Shown here piece after piece: positions 52,654 to 61,927 of a stretch of 64,000 nt of DNA. Made by a program: the position numbers and the translations under genes. Positions within the stretch are counted from its first letter, which is position 1, and each line of letters begins with the position of its first letter. The notes under the pieces were generated by a model. That model had not been told where the DNA came from. It saw nothing but the letters and a program-made list of their open reading frames with translations, and did not search any database. The stretch is from a bacterium (GTDB lineage: Bacteria > Bdellovibrionota > UBA1018), in assembly GCA_019751945.1 (NCBI GenBank), contig JAIEMT010000016.1, forward strand, positions 1 to 64,000, read 5' to 3'.

Positions 52654-52854
52654 ATGAAGATTAAAACGAAAAAAGCGGCTGCTAAGCGATTTAGTTTCAC
52701 CGCAACTGGCAAAATTAAATTTAAACGTACCGGCAAGCGCCACAACATGGGCAACAAAAGCTCCATAGACAAGTTAGGTAAGCGTGCAGGTGGATATCTT
52801 TTCGAGGGCGATATGAAGCACATTCAAAAGTGCATGCCCTACGGATCGCAGTAA
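52654..52854 (+). CDS. rpmI: Ribosomal protein L35
   Basis: A 66-residue basic protein with the L35 pattern MKIKTKKAAAKRFSFTATGK and GKRHNMGNKSS. It joins the 50S subunit. A GAGGACG ribosome site precedes the ATG. The place between infC and rplT is conserved in bacteria. Confidence 0.95.
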   Translation: MKIKTKKAAAKRFSFTATGKIKFKRTGKRHNMGNKSSIDKLGKRAGGYLFEGDMKHIQKCMPYGSQ

Positions 52855-52863
52855 GGAGTTAGT

Positions 52864-53226
52864 ATGCCTCGCGCAAAACGTGGTTTTAAACGCAGACGCC
52901 GTCATAATAAAATTCTCAAAAAGGCTGAAGGTTTTGTCCTCGGCCGTAAGAATAAAATTCGCAGAACTTCAGAAGCAGTCGACCGCGCAGGGATTTATGC
53001 CTATCGCGATCGTCGCGTAAAGAAGCGCGAGTTCCGCCAGCTTTGGATTGCTCGTCTTTCGGCAGCAGCAGGTCTCAACGACATCAGCTACAGCCGTTTG
53101 ATTTCGGCATTGACCAAGGCTCAAGTGAAGCTCGATCGGAAGGTGCTCTCGGATATCGCTATCCGTGAACCCAAGATCTTCGCTGCAATCGTCAACGAAG
53201 TACGTTCCCTCGCTCCAGCGAGCTGA
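52864..53226 (+). CDS. rplT: Ribosomal protein L20
   Basis: A 120-residue L20 with PRAKRGFKRRRRHNKILKKA at the N-terminus, ASEAVDRAGIYAYRDRRVKK-like middle and the RLSAAAGLNDISYSRLI C-domain. It binds 23S rRNA early in 50S assembly and often represses its own operon. It starts 9 nt after rpmI with an AAGGAGT ribosome site. Confidence 0.95.
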   Translation: MPRAKRGFKRRRRHNKILKKAEGFVLGRKNKIRRTSEAVDRAGIYAYRDRRVKKREFRQLWIARLSAAAGLNDISYSRLISALTKAQVKLDRKVLSDIAIREPKIFAAIVNEVRSLAPAS

Positions 53227-53247
53227 GACCCGAGTTAAGATCGGGTC
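53227..53247 (+). promoter_or_regulatory. Stem-loop in the pheS leader
   Basis: GACCCGA (53227-53233) and TCGGGTC (53241-53247) pair over 7 bp around a 7-nt loop. It lies between the rplT stop and the pheS start at 53260 and lacks a T run, so it is not a simple terminator. It could modulate pheS translation or mRNA stability. Confidence 0.4.
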
Positions 53248-53259
53248 GGGTGTCTCACT

Positions 53260-54282
53260 ATGATCCCGAAACTCGAATCCATCGGTAAAGAAACCTTAAA
53301 AGAAGCAGGGAGTGCGCGCACTCTTGAGCAGCTCGAGGAAATCCGTATTCGGGTTTTGGGAAAGAAGGGGTCGCTCAGCGAAGTGCTGAAGGCGCTGGGC
53401 AGTGTTTCTGCTGAAGAGCGCCCGAAGATCGGTGCTGTCGCCAATCAATGGAAGCAACAGATCGAAGCAGCTCTGCAGGAGAGAAAGACTCAGCTCGAGG
53501 GCGAGGTTCTTTCTCAGCAACTTAAATCTGAGAAAATCGATACGACCGTGCCGGGACGCGTTCCTCATCGCGGAAGTCTGCATCCCATTACGAGCGTCAC
53601 TCAGCGCATTGTCGAAGTATTGGGGCGTATCGGGTTTGATGTGATGACGGGACCCATTGCGGAAACCGAGTTTTTAAACTTCGAAGCTGTGAATATTCCC
53701 AAGGATCATCCTGCTCGTGACATGCAGGATACTTTTTTTCTTGGTCCCGAGGTAGTGCTTCGTACACACACTTCGTCAGTGCAGATGCGCGCGATGCGCG
53801 GAAAAAAATGGCCGCTTCGAATTCTTTGTCCGGGTTCTGTTTACCGCTGCGATTACGACGCCACCCACTTGCCGATGTTTCACCAGATCGAAGGGCTGTG
53901 GGTCGATAAAGATGTTCGCATGAGCGACCTGAAAGGCACTCTCGATTTCTTTGCGAAAGAAATTTTCGGCAAAGAGTCCCAAGTCCGAATGCGTCCCAGT
54001 TATTTTCCATTCGTCGAGCCCGGTGCTGAAGTGGATGTGAGTTGCTTCAAGTGTAAAGGAACTCCGAAAGATTCTTGCACTGTTTGTCGAGGCTCGGGGT
54101 GGTTAGAAATTTTGGGCTGCGGAATGGTCCATCCCAAACTTTTTGAGTTGGCGGGCTATGGCACGGACGTCACAGGCTTTGCTTTTGGAATGGGTATTGA
54201 ACGAATTGCAATGCTGCTTCATCAGATCCCAGATTTGCGTCTGATGGTTCAGGGCGATCAACGATTCTTGAGTCAATTTTAG
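53260..54282 (+). CDS. pheS: Phenylalanyl-tRNA synthetase alpha subunit
   Basis: A 340-residue class II synthetase subunit. A coiled-coil N-terminus precedes the catalytic domain with HPARDMQDTFFL, RTHTSSVQMRAM and GMGIERIAMLLHQIPDLR (motif 3). The insertion SCFKCKGTPKDSCTVCRGSG with four cysteines is a zinc-like ribbon seen in many PheS. It activates phenylalanine as part of the alpha2-beta2 enzyme. pheT follows after 1 nt. Confidence 0.95.
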   Translation: MIPKLESIGKETLKEAGSARTLEQLEEIRIRVLGKKGSLSEVLKALGSVSAEERPKIGAVANQWKQQIEAALQERKTQLEGEVLSQQLKSEKIDTTVPGRVPHRGSLHPITSVTQRIVEVLGRIGFDVMTGPIAETEFLNFEAVNIPKDHPARDMQDTFFLGPEVVLRTHTSSVQMRAMRGKKWPLRILCPGSVYRCDYDATHLPMFHQIEGLWVDKDVRMSDLKGTLDFFAKEIFGKESQVRMRPSYFPFVEPGAEVDVSCFKCKGTPKDSCTVCRGSGWLEILGCGMVHPKLFELAGYGTDVTGFAFGMGIERIAMLLHQIPDLRLMVQGDQRFLSQF

Positions 54283-54283
54283 T

Positions 54284-56767
54284 ATGAAGATTTCTTGGAA
54301 ATGGCTAGGCGAAATGGTGGATCTGAGCGGGGTAGAAACCCCGCAGAAGCTCGCCGATTTGCTCACCCATCGCGGCTTGGAGGTTGAAGAAGTTCGGCCT
54401 CTCGCCCAGGGTTTGGAAAAAGTAATTACAGCTCAGATTGTGGTTCGCAACAAGCATCCCGACTCCGATCGCTTGAGCCTCTGTAAGGTGACCATCGGTA
54501 AGGGTGATCCGCTGGAAATCGTCTGCGGTGCGCAGAACATGAAGTCGGGCGACAAAGTCGCGCTGGCCATGGTCGGTGCACAGCTTCCCAATGGAATGGC
54601 CATTGCTCAAAGCAAGATTCGCGGCGTGGTTTCCAACGGCATGCTCTGCTCAGAAGAAGAGCTGAAGTTTAAAGAGAAGTCTGATGGAATTCTCATTCTG
54701 CCGGAAAGTACTCCACTCGGAAGACCGCTTGCAGAGGCGCTCGGCTTGGACGATGTGATTTTTACCTTGAAGCTCACCGCCAATCGCGCAGATTGTTTGT
54801 CGCACCTGGGTGTCGCGCGGGAAGTAGCTGCGGCTCTGCATTCGAAACTGAAATACAAAATGCCGGAGTTGAAGCTCCTCGAGCTGCCAGCTGCGCCGAT
54901 TGCGGTAAAGTTAGAAGCGGGAGAGTCGAGCCCACAGTTCTACGGCATTGCCATTGATGGTGTGAAGATTGGTCCGTCTCCCAGCTGGATGGTGCGACGT
55001 CTCGAGGGATTGGGTCAGCGTTCCATTAATAACGTCGTGGATGCTACGAATTTGGTCATGCTCGAATTAGGCCAGCCCATGCATGCCTACGATGCGGACA
55101 AGATTGAAGGCAAGCTGCTGAAGGTGCGTCCCGCTCAGAAGGGCGAGAAGATTCCGCTGCTCGATGGTCAGACTGCCGAGATGCAGGGTTTTGAACTCGT
55201 CATTAGTGATGGGAAAAAAGGTGTCGGTTTAGCGGGTGTGATGGGCGGAGGAAACTCTGAAGTTTCCGATGCGACCAAAAAACTTTTCTTAGAAGCTGCC
55301 GAGTTTGCGCCGGGGTTGGTGCGCCGAGCTTCTACTAAGCATCAGCGTAAAACTGAAGCGGCCCATCGCTTCGAGCGCGGTGTGGATCCGACGATGGTTC
55401 GGGTGGCGATCGTGCGATTGGCGCAGGTGATTTTGAAAACCGCGGGAGGGAAGGCTACCGGCTGCTCCTCAGCGGCGCTTGCTTCCCGGGATCCGTCGAA
55501 GAAATCAGCTCCGCGTCTGATTCTGGTCGAGCCCGATTACTTCGCGCGCTTTTTGGGTTTCACTGTTCCGGAAAAAGAACTCGAAAAAGTTTTCGTGTCT
55601 TTAGAGTGTGGCGTTCAAAAGGGCAGTGGTGCTTGGAAGATTTCTCCTCCTCCGTATCGCCTCGATCTCAACATCAAAGAAGATTTGGCAGAAGAAGTGG
55701 CGCGAACGGTGGGCTACGACAAAATCCCTTCGACCATTCCAGTGCTTACTTCTGCTCCGACGATTGGTTCCTCGGATCCTTTTCGCCAACGTTACGATCT
55801 CAATCTGAAGGCCAAGCGCTTACTCGCAGAAGAAGGCCTCTACGAAACGGTGAACTATGGTTTCACCAGCATGGCGCGGTTGAAAGAGTTTGGACTTTCT
55901 TCGAGCGTGAAAGTGGTGAACCCGCTCAGCGAAGAATTTGAGTACATGGTGCCATCGCTTCTTCCGGGTTTGATTTCGCAAGCGCAGGAAAATGCGCGAC
56001 ACCACTTCGGTTCTGAGCCCCTGTCGATTCGACTTTTTGAAATGGGTCCGACGTTTACTTCGGCCCAAGCGGTTGTGGCTCAGGGAGAAATGCAGACCAC
56101 AGTGGAAGAGAAGTGGAAGCTCGGATTGGTTCTTTCCGGTCCGGGTTTTAAGTCCGCCCTGAAAAATGATTTAAAAGACGTCGATTTTTCTGACCTTCGC
56201 TCGGTCGTAGACGGATTTCTTACGCGTCTTGGCGCAAAGGGCGTACGGTACATGCCCCTTTCCGATCGCACGGCCGAATCGGTGCGCGGATGGGTTCATC
56301 CCGGCAAGAGTGTCGAAATTTTGGCGGGGCAGGGATCGGCTGGTTTTCTCGGGCTTCTTCATCCTGCAAGAGCTCGAGCACTCAAGCTCAGGGCGCCTCT
56401 TTGGATCGCCGAGCTCGACTGGGAGGCCATTGCGGCCTTGAGTCGTCCCCCGCACGAGCCGACGCATTTCAAGCCTTGGCCCGAGTTTCCCCCGATGGAG
56501 AGAGATTTTGCGCTAGTCGTCAAAGAAGAGGTGACTGCTGACCGGATTGTGCAGATCGCGTTAAAGACGGGGCGCCCGTTGGCAAAGGTTGCAAGGATTT
56601 TCGATGTTTACAAGGGTTCCCAGGTTCAACAGGGGATGACAAGTATCGCAGTACGGGTTATCTTTTATGCAGAAGGGCGCAGTTTGCAAGAGTCGGAAAC
56701 CGAAGCAGTCTCTGCCCAGATCGTTCAAGCATGGCAGAAAGAGCTCGGCGCCGAACTCCGAGGATAG
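54284..56767 (+). CDS. pheT: Phenylalanyl-tRNA synthetase beta subunit
   Basis: An 827-residue subunit. The N-terminal tRNA-binding (EMAP-II-like) domain (VRNKHPDSDRLSLCKVTIG), the B3/B4 editing domain (about 200-400), B5 and the C-terminal anticodon-binding FDX-ACB domain (FPPMERDFALVVKEEVTADR) are present. It is slightly longer than the ~795-residue E. coli protein. It recognises tRNA-Phe and edits Tyr-tRNA-Phe. Confidence 0.95.
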   Translation: MKISWKWLGEMVDLSGVETPQKLADLLTHRGLEVEEVRPLAQGLEKVITAQIVVRNKHPDSDRLSLCKVTIGKGDPLEIVCGAQNMKSGDKVALAMVGAQLPNGMAIAQSKIRGVVSNGMLCSEEELKFKEKSDGILILPESTPLGRPLAEALGLDDVIFTLKLTANRADCLSHLGVAREVAAALHSKLKYKMPELKLLELPAAPIAVKLEAGESSPQFYGIAIDGVKIGPSPSWMVRRLEGLGQRSINNVVDATNLVMLELGQPMHAYDADKIEGKLLKVRPAQKGEKIPLLDGQTAEMQGFELVISDGKKGVGLAGVMGGGNSEVSDATKKLFLEAAEFAPGLVRRASTKHQRKTEAAHRFERGVDPTMVRVAIVRLAQVILKTAGGKATGCSSAALASRDPSKKSAPRLILVEPDYFARFLGFTVPEKELEKVFVSLECGVQKGSGAWKISPPPYRLDLNIKEDLAEEVARTVGYDKIPSTIPVLTSAPTIGSSDPFRQRYDLNLKAKRLLAEEGLYETVNYGFTSMARLKEFGLSSSVKVVNPLSEEFEYMVPSLLPGLISQAQENARHHFGSEPLSIRLFEMGPTFTSAQAVVAQGEMQTTVEEKWKLGLVLSGPGFKSALKNDLKDVDFSDLRSVVDGFLTRLGAKGVRYMPLSDRTAESVRGWVHPGKSVEILAGQGSAGFLGLLHPARARALKLRAPLWIAELDWEAIAALSRPPHEPTHFKPWPEFPPMERDFALVVKEEVTADRIVQIALKTGRPLAKVARIFDVYKGSQVQQGMTSIAVRVIFYAEGRSLQESETEAVSAQIVQAWQKELGAELRG

Positions 56768-56793
56768 CGCTCCATACATAGGAGATTGAATCC

Positions 56794-57144
56794 GTGGCGA
56801 TGACCAAAGCAGATATCGTTGAAGCGCTTTACGAAAAAGTAGGATTTTCCAAAAAAGAAGCAGCGGACTTAGTGGAATTGGTTTTCGAAACCATCAAAAC
56901 CACTCTCGCTCAAAGTCAGAAAATTAAAATCTCGGGATTCGGAAATTTCGTGGTTCGCGAAAAGCGTTCCCGTATCGGAAGAAATCCGCAAACCGGAGAG
57001 ACCATTGAAATCTCAGCAAGAAAGGTAACGACCTTTCGTCCCTCGCAAGTATTGCGAGCAGAGGTCAATAGCGCGCTGGAAGGCAAGCCGATTAAGCCCA
57101 GCAACGCTAAAGATCTTGAAGACGATGACGACGACGACAATTAA
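56794..57144 (+). CDS. ihfA: Integration host factor alpha subunit (HU/IHF family)
   Basis: A 116-residue DNA-bending protein. MTKADIVEALYEKVGFSKKE is the IHF-alpha N-terminus, and FGNFVVREKRSRIGRNPQTG is the DNA-binding arm with the Pro that intercalates. The position after pheST is the conserved place of ihfA. The GTG at 56794 fits the GGAG site 9 nt upstream; ATG 56800 is an alternative. An acidic tail (EDDDDDDN) is unusual. Confidence 0.93.
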   Translation: MAMTKADIVEALYEKVGFSKKEAADLVELVFETIKTTLAQSQKIKISGFGNFVVREKRSRIGRNPQTGETIEISARKVTTFRPSQVLRAEVNSALEGKPIKPSNAKDLEDDDDDDN

Positions 57145-57159
57145 GGAGAAAAAAGGCGC

Positions 57160-57717
57160 ATGGATTTAGAGCCTCATATTCAGTTTTCTCAGATTCCAGA
57201 TAAGTTATTTTTCAGAATTGGTGATGTAGCAGATCTAGCCGGCGTAAAACCCCACGTTCTGCGCTATTGGGAAACAGAATTTCCCATGATCTCACCAACC
57301 AAATCCAACACAGGTCAACGGGTTTACAAACGTACAGACGTAGAATCGATTTTGCTGATCAAGCACCTGTTGTATCGCGAGCGCTATTCCATCGAAGGCG
57401 CACGTCGCCGAATGCGCGAAATGCGTCGCTCGGGTGAAATCCGTAAGATGCGACAGGATCCGCAAGACGAACAGCCTTCGGTTGAAAAAAACTCACAGAC
57501 TTCGATTGAAGCATTGGTGAACCAAGAAGAAGTTCTAGAGACTCAGCCGATGCTCAATCTGGATACGCCCATTGACGATCCGATTCAGCCATTGGTGGAT
57601 CAGACTTTTGAGTTGAGTCGGTACTCCCGACAGTCTACCGAAGAGATTCAGAAGATTCACAGCGCCGCAAAAGAACTGCAGGGCCTATTGGACGCTGGCA
57701 AAATTTTTCAGTGGTGA
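57160..57717 (+). CDS. MerR-family transcriptional regulator
   Basis: A 185-residue regulator whose N-terminal winged helix reads [34 protein letters not shown], then [20 protein letters not shown]. The C-terminal half is variable and helical with no clear ligand-binding cysteines. A MerR gene right after ihfA is common in Delta/Gammaproteobacteria. Its target is unknown. The last 33 nt overlap the convergent exported-protein gene. Confidence 0.88.
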   Translation: MDLEPHIQFSQIPDKLFFRIGDVADLAGVKPHVLRYWETEFPMISPTKSNTGQRVYKRTDVESILLIKHLLYRERYSIEGARRRMREMRRSGEIRKMRQDPQDEQPSVEKNSQTSIEALVNQEEVLETQPMLNLDTPIDDPIQPLVDQTFELSRYSRQSTEEIQKIHSAAKELQGLLDAGKIFQW

Positions 57718-58326
57718 TGGGGCTGCCGGCGTAGCAGGAATCAGCTTTTTTAAGCTCGGGCCCTGGAGTTCAGACGACGTCTGAACCATGTTTCCACTTC
57801 CATCTCGATAGGTCAGGGTGAGGCGAACCGAAACCTGCGGGTCATTCGGTGCTGCATGGGGCGGCTGGCAGACGGAATCCGTCTTATCTAAGATTTGAAC
57901 TTCTTCTCGGCTGTAGATTGGCGAGACGGGATCGTTCCAAGTCGCGAGAGCAAACTCTTCCTTACAGTCCGTGTGTTGATGATCGTTGAGAGGAAGTTGA
58001 AAAGGGGGTGCAAGTTTCAGCACGCCACCACCTTCGCAGGGCTTCGTATCCGGAAAAGGGAGGCGCGTATCCCGTTGGCAAACCTTCAAAGTGAGCGTGC
58101 CTTTGTCACCGTTTCGACAGGTCGTGGGAACGCCCTGGTCTGTAGCGCAGAGGTTCAAAACGAGTTCACCTGCATTCATGTCGACGAGTTCAGGCAGATT
58201 CCTATCCCAAGCAAACCGCGTAAAGACGGTCGTTTCGGTCAGGATCATGTCGGCTTGAGTCGGAGATGAAAAAACTAAGGTGCAAGCCAAGACGGCCAAA
58301 TAAGGAAGTATGGGTCGGCAATTCAT
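57685..58326 (-). CDS. Predicted exported protein, unknown
   Basis: A 213-residue protein with a signal peptide ([21 protein letters not shown]). The mature part is beta-rich with cysteines spaced as pairs ([36 protein letters not shown]), suggesting disulfides. No family is recognised. Its 3' end overlaps the convergent MerR gene by 33 nt, a real overlap rather than an annotation error because both frames have good starts. Confidence 0.7.
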   Translation of the reverse strand: MNCRPILPYLAVLACTLVFSSPTQADMILTETTVFTRFAWDRNLPELVDMNAGELVLNLCATDQGVPTTCRNGDKGTLTLKVCQRDTRLPFPDTKPCEGGGVLKLAPPFQLPLNDHQHTDCKEEFALATWNDPVSPIYSREEVQILDKTDSVCQPPHAAPNDPQVSVRLTLTYRDGSGNMVQTSSELQGPSLKKLIPATPAAPSPLKNFASVQ

Positions 58327-58399
58327 TCGGATAAAAAACTAACAGATTTATACTTCTTTTGCAAACTTACATAGAGACGGTAGAAGGGCTTTTCCGTAG

Positions 58400-59377
58400 T
58401 TAAACAGCGAGTGCCCGGATAATCTTTTGTGCCAGATTTTCTCCAGCCAATTTTTCCATCTGAATGAGCAATCCGGGGCTCGTGATGTTGAAATCCGTGA
58501 CCAACCCGTCAATCAAGTCCACAGCGGCGAGGCGAACCTTTAAATCTTTCAGGCGCTTGCCGATGACCTTCACGAGCTCGAGCTCTTTTCCCTGAGGTTT
58601 TCCTTCCACCAAAGTGGAACCCCGGTCCATATTGATAATGGCTTCCCCCATTTTTGGAACCTTTCGGGCCGACGCGAGAAGTTTTCCATCCAAGAACCAC
58701 AGGCGAAGTTCCCCCTTGTCCTGAACTCCCTTCAAAAATTTCTGAAGCAGAACGGGTTGGGTGAAATCGTCCGTGAGACTCGCAAGGGCAGAGCGAGCGG
58801 AATCGGAATCTCCTGGATTCGACCAGTCTAGGACCGAGATCCCCTTGCTCTGGGCCTGATTCAAAGGCTTCAGAATGGTCTTTCCGTGCCGATCCCCAAA
58901 TTCCTGGAGGTCTTCCAGCCCTGAAGCCACCAGCGTGGGGGGAGCAAACTCGCCATCCTTCCCCAGAGTGAGAGCCTCCAGCTTTTCATTGGTCACAAAA
59001 AGAGCGAAGGGCGGGTTGATCACCTCGGTGCGCGCAAAACTCAGGATGTGAAGATTGTGGAGGTACGTCAGATCCACTGGCGGGTCCACCCGATAATGAA
59101 CGGAGTCAAACTCATCCACGGCATGGCTCACTAGGGTCTCTCCCATTCGGACGTCATCGGCCTGGGGAGCGAAGGGAATTTCAAAAAGTTGTTGGATGTG
59201 GGCGCGAACGTTGCCTTCCTCGAGGTGAAGGGTGTTTGCTGCGGTCCACCAGCTCTCATGGCCTTGGGCCAGAGCTTCTTGAGCCAGACGAAGAGTGGTG
59301 TCGTGAGGGTGATCCAGGGTGTCCCATGGATCAGTAATCCACAAAAAACGCTTCTTTTTAGAGCGGCCTTGTTTCAT
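58400..59377 (-). CDS. ATP-grasp ligase, GshB-like
   Basis: A 325-residue ATP-grasp protein related to glutathione synthetase. PPFALFVTNEKLEALTLG is the pre-ATP region, TILKPLNQAQSKGISVL is the ATP-grasp lysine loop, and VRLAAVDLIDGLVTDFNITS ends in the metal-binding Asp/Asn motif of GshB. It probably forms an amide or peptide bond with a small substrate; glutathione itself is uncertain, as no gshA is near. It precedes ispA on the same strand by 20 nt. Confidence 0.75.
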   Translation of the reverse strand: MKQGRSKKKRFLWITDPWDTLDHPHDTTLRLAQEALAQGHESWWTAANTLHLEEGNVRAHIQQLFEIPFAPQADDVRMGETLVSHAVDEFDSVHYRVDPPVDLTYLHNLHILSFARTEVINPPFALFVTNEKLEALTLGKDGEFAPPTLVASGLEDLQEFGDRHGKTILKPLNQAQSKGISVLDWSNPGDSDSARSALASLTDDFTQPVLLQKFLKGVQDKGELRLWFLDGKLLASARKVPKMGEAIINMDRGSTLVEGKPQGKELELVKVIGKRLKDLKVRLAAVDLIDGLVTDFNITSPGLLIQMEKLAGENLAQKIIRALAV

Positions 59378-59397
59378 GTCCCCCTAAATTACCCAAA

Positions 59398-60249
59398 TTA
59401 GAGAGACTTGCCGAGGACTTTCAGGACTTCTTCCGCGATTTCGATGAGGGGTTGGGAGCGGGCCTGCCACCGGCTCTTCAGGCTGGCACAGGCTTGGGTC
59501 AGTTGACGAAAGTGGGTGGAACGAGCTTCTTCTTCGCTCATATAACTTAAGATGCTGGTCGGCGGTTGGCCCACCTTGGCGTCTTGATGGGCGTCGTCCA
59601 AATCATCCGCTACTTGGAAGGCACTTCCCAATTCCTTGGCAAAGAGGTCGAGCTCATCTGGAAGGTTTTTATCCGAATACCCGCCTGTCAGATCTTTGGG
59701 GATCAGAAGAGCTGCTTCAAAGAGCGCCCCCGTTTTGCGAGCGTGCATGAAGTGGAGTTCTTCTAAGGTGGAGTGCGATGTCAGAAGCGATTCCGCTGCC
59801 TGGCCACCAATCACCCCTTGAGGGCCGATGGCATGAAGCAGGCGAGACATTCCCGCCGCTAGATGGCGGGGGTCTACAAAGTTTTGTGCTTCCAGGAAAG
59901 TTTCAAAGGCCATGGATAGGAGCGCGTCGCCCGCCAGGAGTGCAGTCGCCTCGCCAAATTTTTTATGATTCGAAGGCTGGCCCCGACGAAAGTCATCATC
60001 GTCCATGCAGGGTAAGTCATCGTGGATCAGCGTAAAGCAATGAATCATCTCAATGGCGGCACCAGCGGCGTACGCGGCGCTTTCATGGAGTCCTAGCATC
60101 TGGCCCGAGGCAATGGCCAGGCGCGGGCGGATGCGCTTTCCTGGAGCTAGCAAGCTATAGCGCAGGGACTGCGCCAAATTGTCCGGGGTTGTGGTGCCCA
60201 GTCGACGGTCGAGGAAAGTCGAAAGGCTGGTTTCAAAGTCCATGGGCAT
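59398..60249 (-). CDS. ispA: Farnesyl/geranyl diphosphate synthase
   Basis: A 283-residue trans-prenyltransferase. The first Asp-rich motif is HDDLPCMDDDDFRRGQ (DDx4D) and the second is QVADDLDD, followed by DAKVGQPPTSI. GKRIRPRLAIASGQM is the substrate-binding KRxRP loop. It condenses isopentenyl diphosphate with allylic diphosphates for quinone and undecaprenol synthesis. The DDx4D spacing is typical of bacterial FPP synthase. Confidence 0.9.
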   Translation of the reverse strand: MPMDFETSLSTFLDRRLGTTTPDNLAQSLRYSLLAPGKRIRPRLAIASGQMLGLHESAAYAAGAAIEMIHCFTLIHDDLPCMDDDDFRRGQPSNHKKFGEATALLAGDALLSMAFETFLEAQNFVDPRHLAAGMSRLLHAIGPQGVIGGQAAESLLTSHSTLEELHFMHARKTGALFEAALLIPKDLTGGYSDKNLPDELDLFAKELGSAFQVADDLDDAHQDAKVGQPPTSILSYMSEEEARSTHFRQLTQACASLKSRWQARSQPLIEIAEEVLKVLGKSL

Positions 60250-60279
60250 GGCCCATGCTTCTCACAGATTTCGAAAATC

Positions 60280-61257
60280 TCAAAGCGGTCCGGGCAAAGG
60301 CGCAGTGAAGGGGCCAGTGAGGGTCAAACCGTAGCTTCCATCGGCTTGTTTAAAGGACCCCAGGATTGCGTCGAGAATGGCAAATGCCTGAAGGACTTTT
60401 TCAGAGAGTGAGAACTTGATCTTCAGATTGTAGGAGCTCATGTCCCAGCGTTGGCCCAGACTCAGATCTCCGGTGACAGTTCCCTTCAGGTCGTCTTCTG
60501 CATTCTTTCCCAACGATACTTTTGTAGCGGTAAGTTTACTGGCCGCGAAGTTTCCTTCGATGAAACCCTCTGAAACCGTGAGGCGGGGAATGGCAAATCC
60601 AGAAACCGCTTGCTGATCAATCAAAACCTTCGAAAGTTTGAGATCAATCTTTCCTTCCAGGGAGGACGGTTTGGTAAAATCGCCTTTGATATTTCCGGAT
60701 CCGTGGATCACTCCAGATCCTTGAATCTGCGCTAACGCTGCAAGAATTCCCGTTTTGCCGACATCGATCTCATCGGCTTCGAAGGACAGGTTGGTGTAAG
60801 GAGAGGTGGGGTTGGTCGATGTGGTGAACGAGAGCCAGAGCTTGCTCTTGCCCTGATACGCCACCAGTGTGCCGCCAAATTTTCCTACCAAGAGTGGAAA
60901 GATGGATGGAGAAAAGCTCAGCTCGCTCAGCTTGATGGGATTCGGAGAATCCGCAAGCATGAGGTTCACTTCCTTCATTTTAAACTTCAAGCCAAAGGCC
61001 ATGGAAAGTGATGAGCTTGCCGAAGTCATGGAAATCCCGGAAGCAGCCAACTCAGACGCGAGTGTTCCTTGAATAAAATTCTTTAAGCGAGCTTCCGGAA
61101 TCTTGAGAACTGTAAAGAAGACTAGAAAGAAAACAGCGAACCCAATCCATCCCGCTTTGCGCATCACCTTGGTGATCATGGACGCTTCTGGTGGAGGGGG
61201 TATGATCGCCGAGTCCGTTCCAATATTTCCTGGCAGTTCTGCGCTAATGTTTTCCAT
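60280..61257 (-). CDS. gspN: Type II secretion system protein GspN
   Basis: A 325-residue inner-membrane protein: a proline-rich cytosolic start (IIPPPPEAS), one membrane segment (WIGFAVFFLVFFTVLKI, about 33-50) and a periplasmic beta-rich domain with FSPSIFPLLVGKFGGTLVAY. GspN-type proteins occur in Deltaproteobacterial and leptospiral T2SS. The position right after gspM and the L-M-N order support the name; sequence similarity is weak. Confidence 0.7.
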   Translation of the reverse strand: MENISAELPGNIGTDSAIIPPPPEASMITKVMRKAGWIGFAVFFLVFFTVLKIPEARLKNFIQGTLASELAASGISMTSASSSLSMAFGLKFKMKEVNLMLADSPNPIKLSELSFSPSIFPLLVGKFGGTLVAYQGKSKLWLSFTTSTNPTSPYTNLSFEADEIDVGKTGILAALAQIQGSGVIHGSGNIKGDFTKPSSLEGKIDLKLSKVLIDQQAVSGFAIPRLTVSEGFIEGNFAASKLTATKVSLGKNAEDDLKGTVTGDLSLGQRWDMSSYNLKIKFSLSEKVLQAFAILDAILGSFKQADGSYGLTLTGPFTAPLPGPL

Positions 61258-61264
61258 GGTTCAC

Positions 61265-61927
61265 CTACTTCTTCGCCTTAAAGGCAAAAGCTGAAACCGC
61301 AAGGGTGGCGTCCATGTAGCCTTGTGGATCCGCCTTCGTGTCGATGGTTAAGTTTCGAAGCTTGATGGGGCGAGCAGCATTCTCTAATTGAAACGCAAAG
61401 CGTACGACCTGTTTGATACTGACCGCTTTTAGAGCCAGGTCTACCACCGTCTCTTCAATGACGTCGCTCTGCTTCTGAGTTTTTTCCGTACCGTAGTTGA
61501 GATTGGCTTTATCAATGCCTGCATTTCCGGCAATGGTTTCAATAAAGCCTCTCCACGGTTCCGCCTGCTTGTCGTTTGTCGCTGCCCCTTTGCTACCTGA
61601 AGGAAGGGTGGGGGCTATATTTGATAGCGCGGGAGTCGCCTCTCTCAGTCCGCGAATTTCATCGTTCGCATTTTGAAGCAGCGACAGAAGGTCCGCTTTG
61701 TCAGAAAGGTCGCGCTTCAAACTGTAAACATTCCAAATCGAGCTGAGGACTACAAAGAAAATCAAGAGGATCGATCCGGTCCATGCAGCGTATTTGACGT
61801 AGGTTTTGCTTTGGTGATCGAGCTCATCCCACTTGGCTTTGATTTGCTGAAACCAAGCCTGCTCAGTGATTCTTTCAATCACCTGAGAATAGAGTTCGCC
61901 TATTTTTGCAAATTTACTATCGGCCAT
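61265..61927 (-). CDS. gspM: Type II secretion system protein GspM-like
   Basis: A 220-residue protein with one membrane segment (TGSILLIFFVVLSSIWNVY, about 49-67) after a short cytosolic region, then a coiled coil and a small periplasmic ferredoxin-like domain (LALKAVSIKQVVRFAFQLEN), the GspM layout. It stabilises GspL and GspE in the inner-membrane platform. It overlaps the gspL-like gene by 11 nt. Confidence 0.75.
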   Translation of the reverse strand: MADSKFAKIGELYSQVIERITEQAWFQQIKAKWDELDHQSKTYVKYAAWTGSILLIFFVVLSSIWNVYSLKRDLSDKADLLSLLQNANDEIRGLREATPALSNIAPTLPSGSKGAATNDKQAEPWRGFIETIAGNAGIDKANLNYGTEKTQKQSDVIEETVVDLALKAVSIKQVVRFAFQLENAARPIKLRNLTIDTKADPQGYMDATLAVSAFAFKAKK

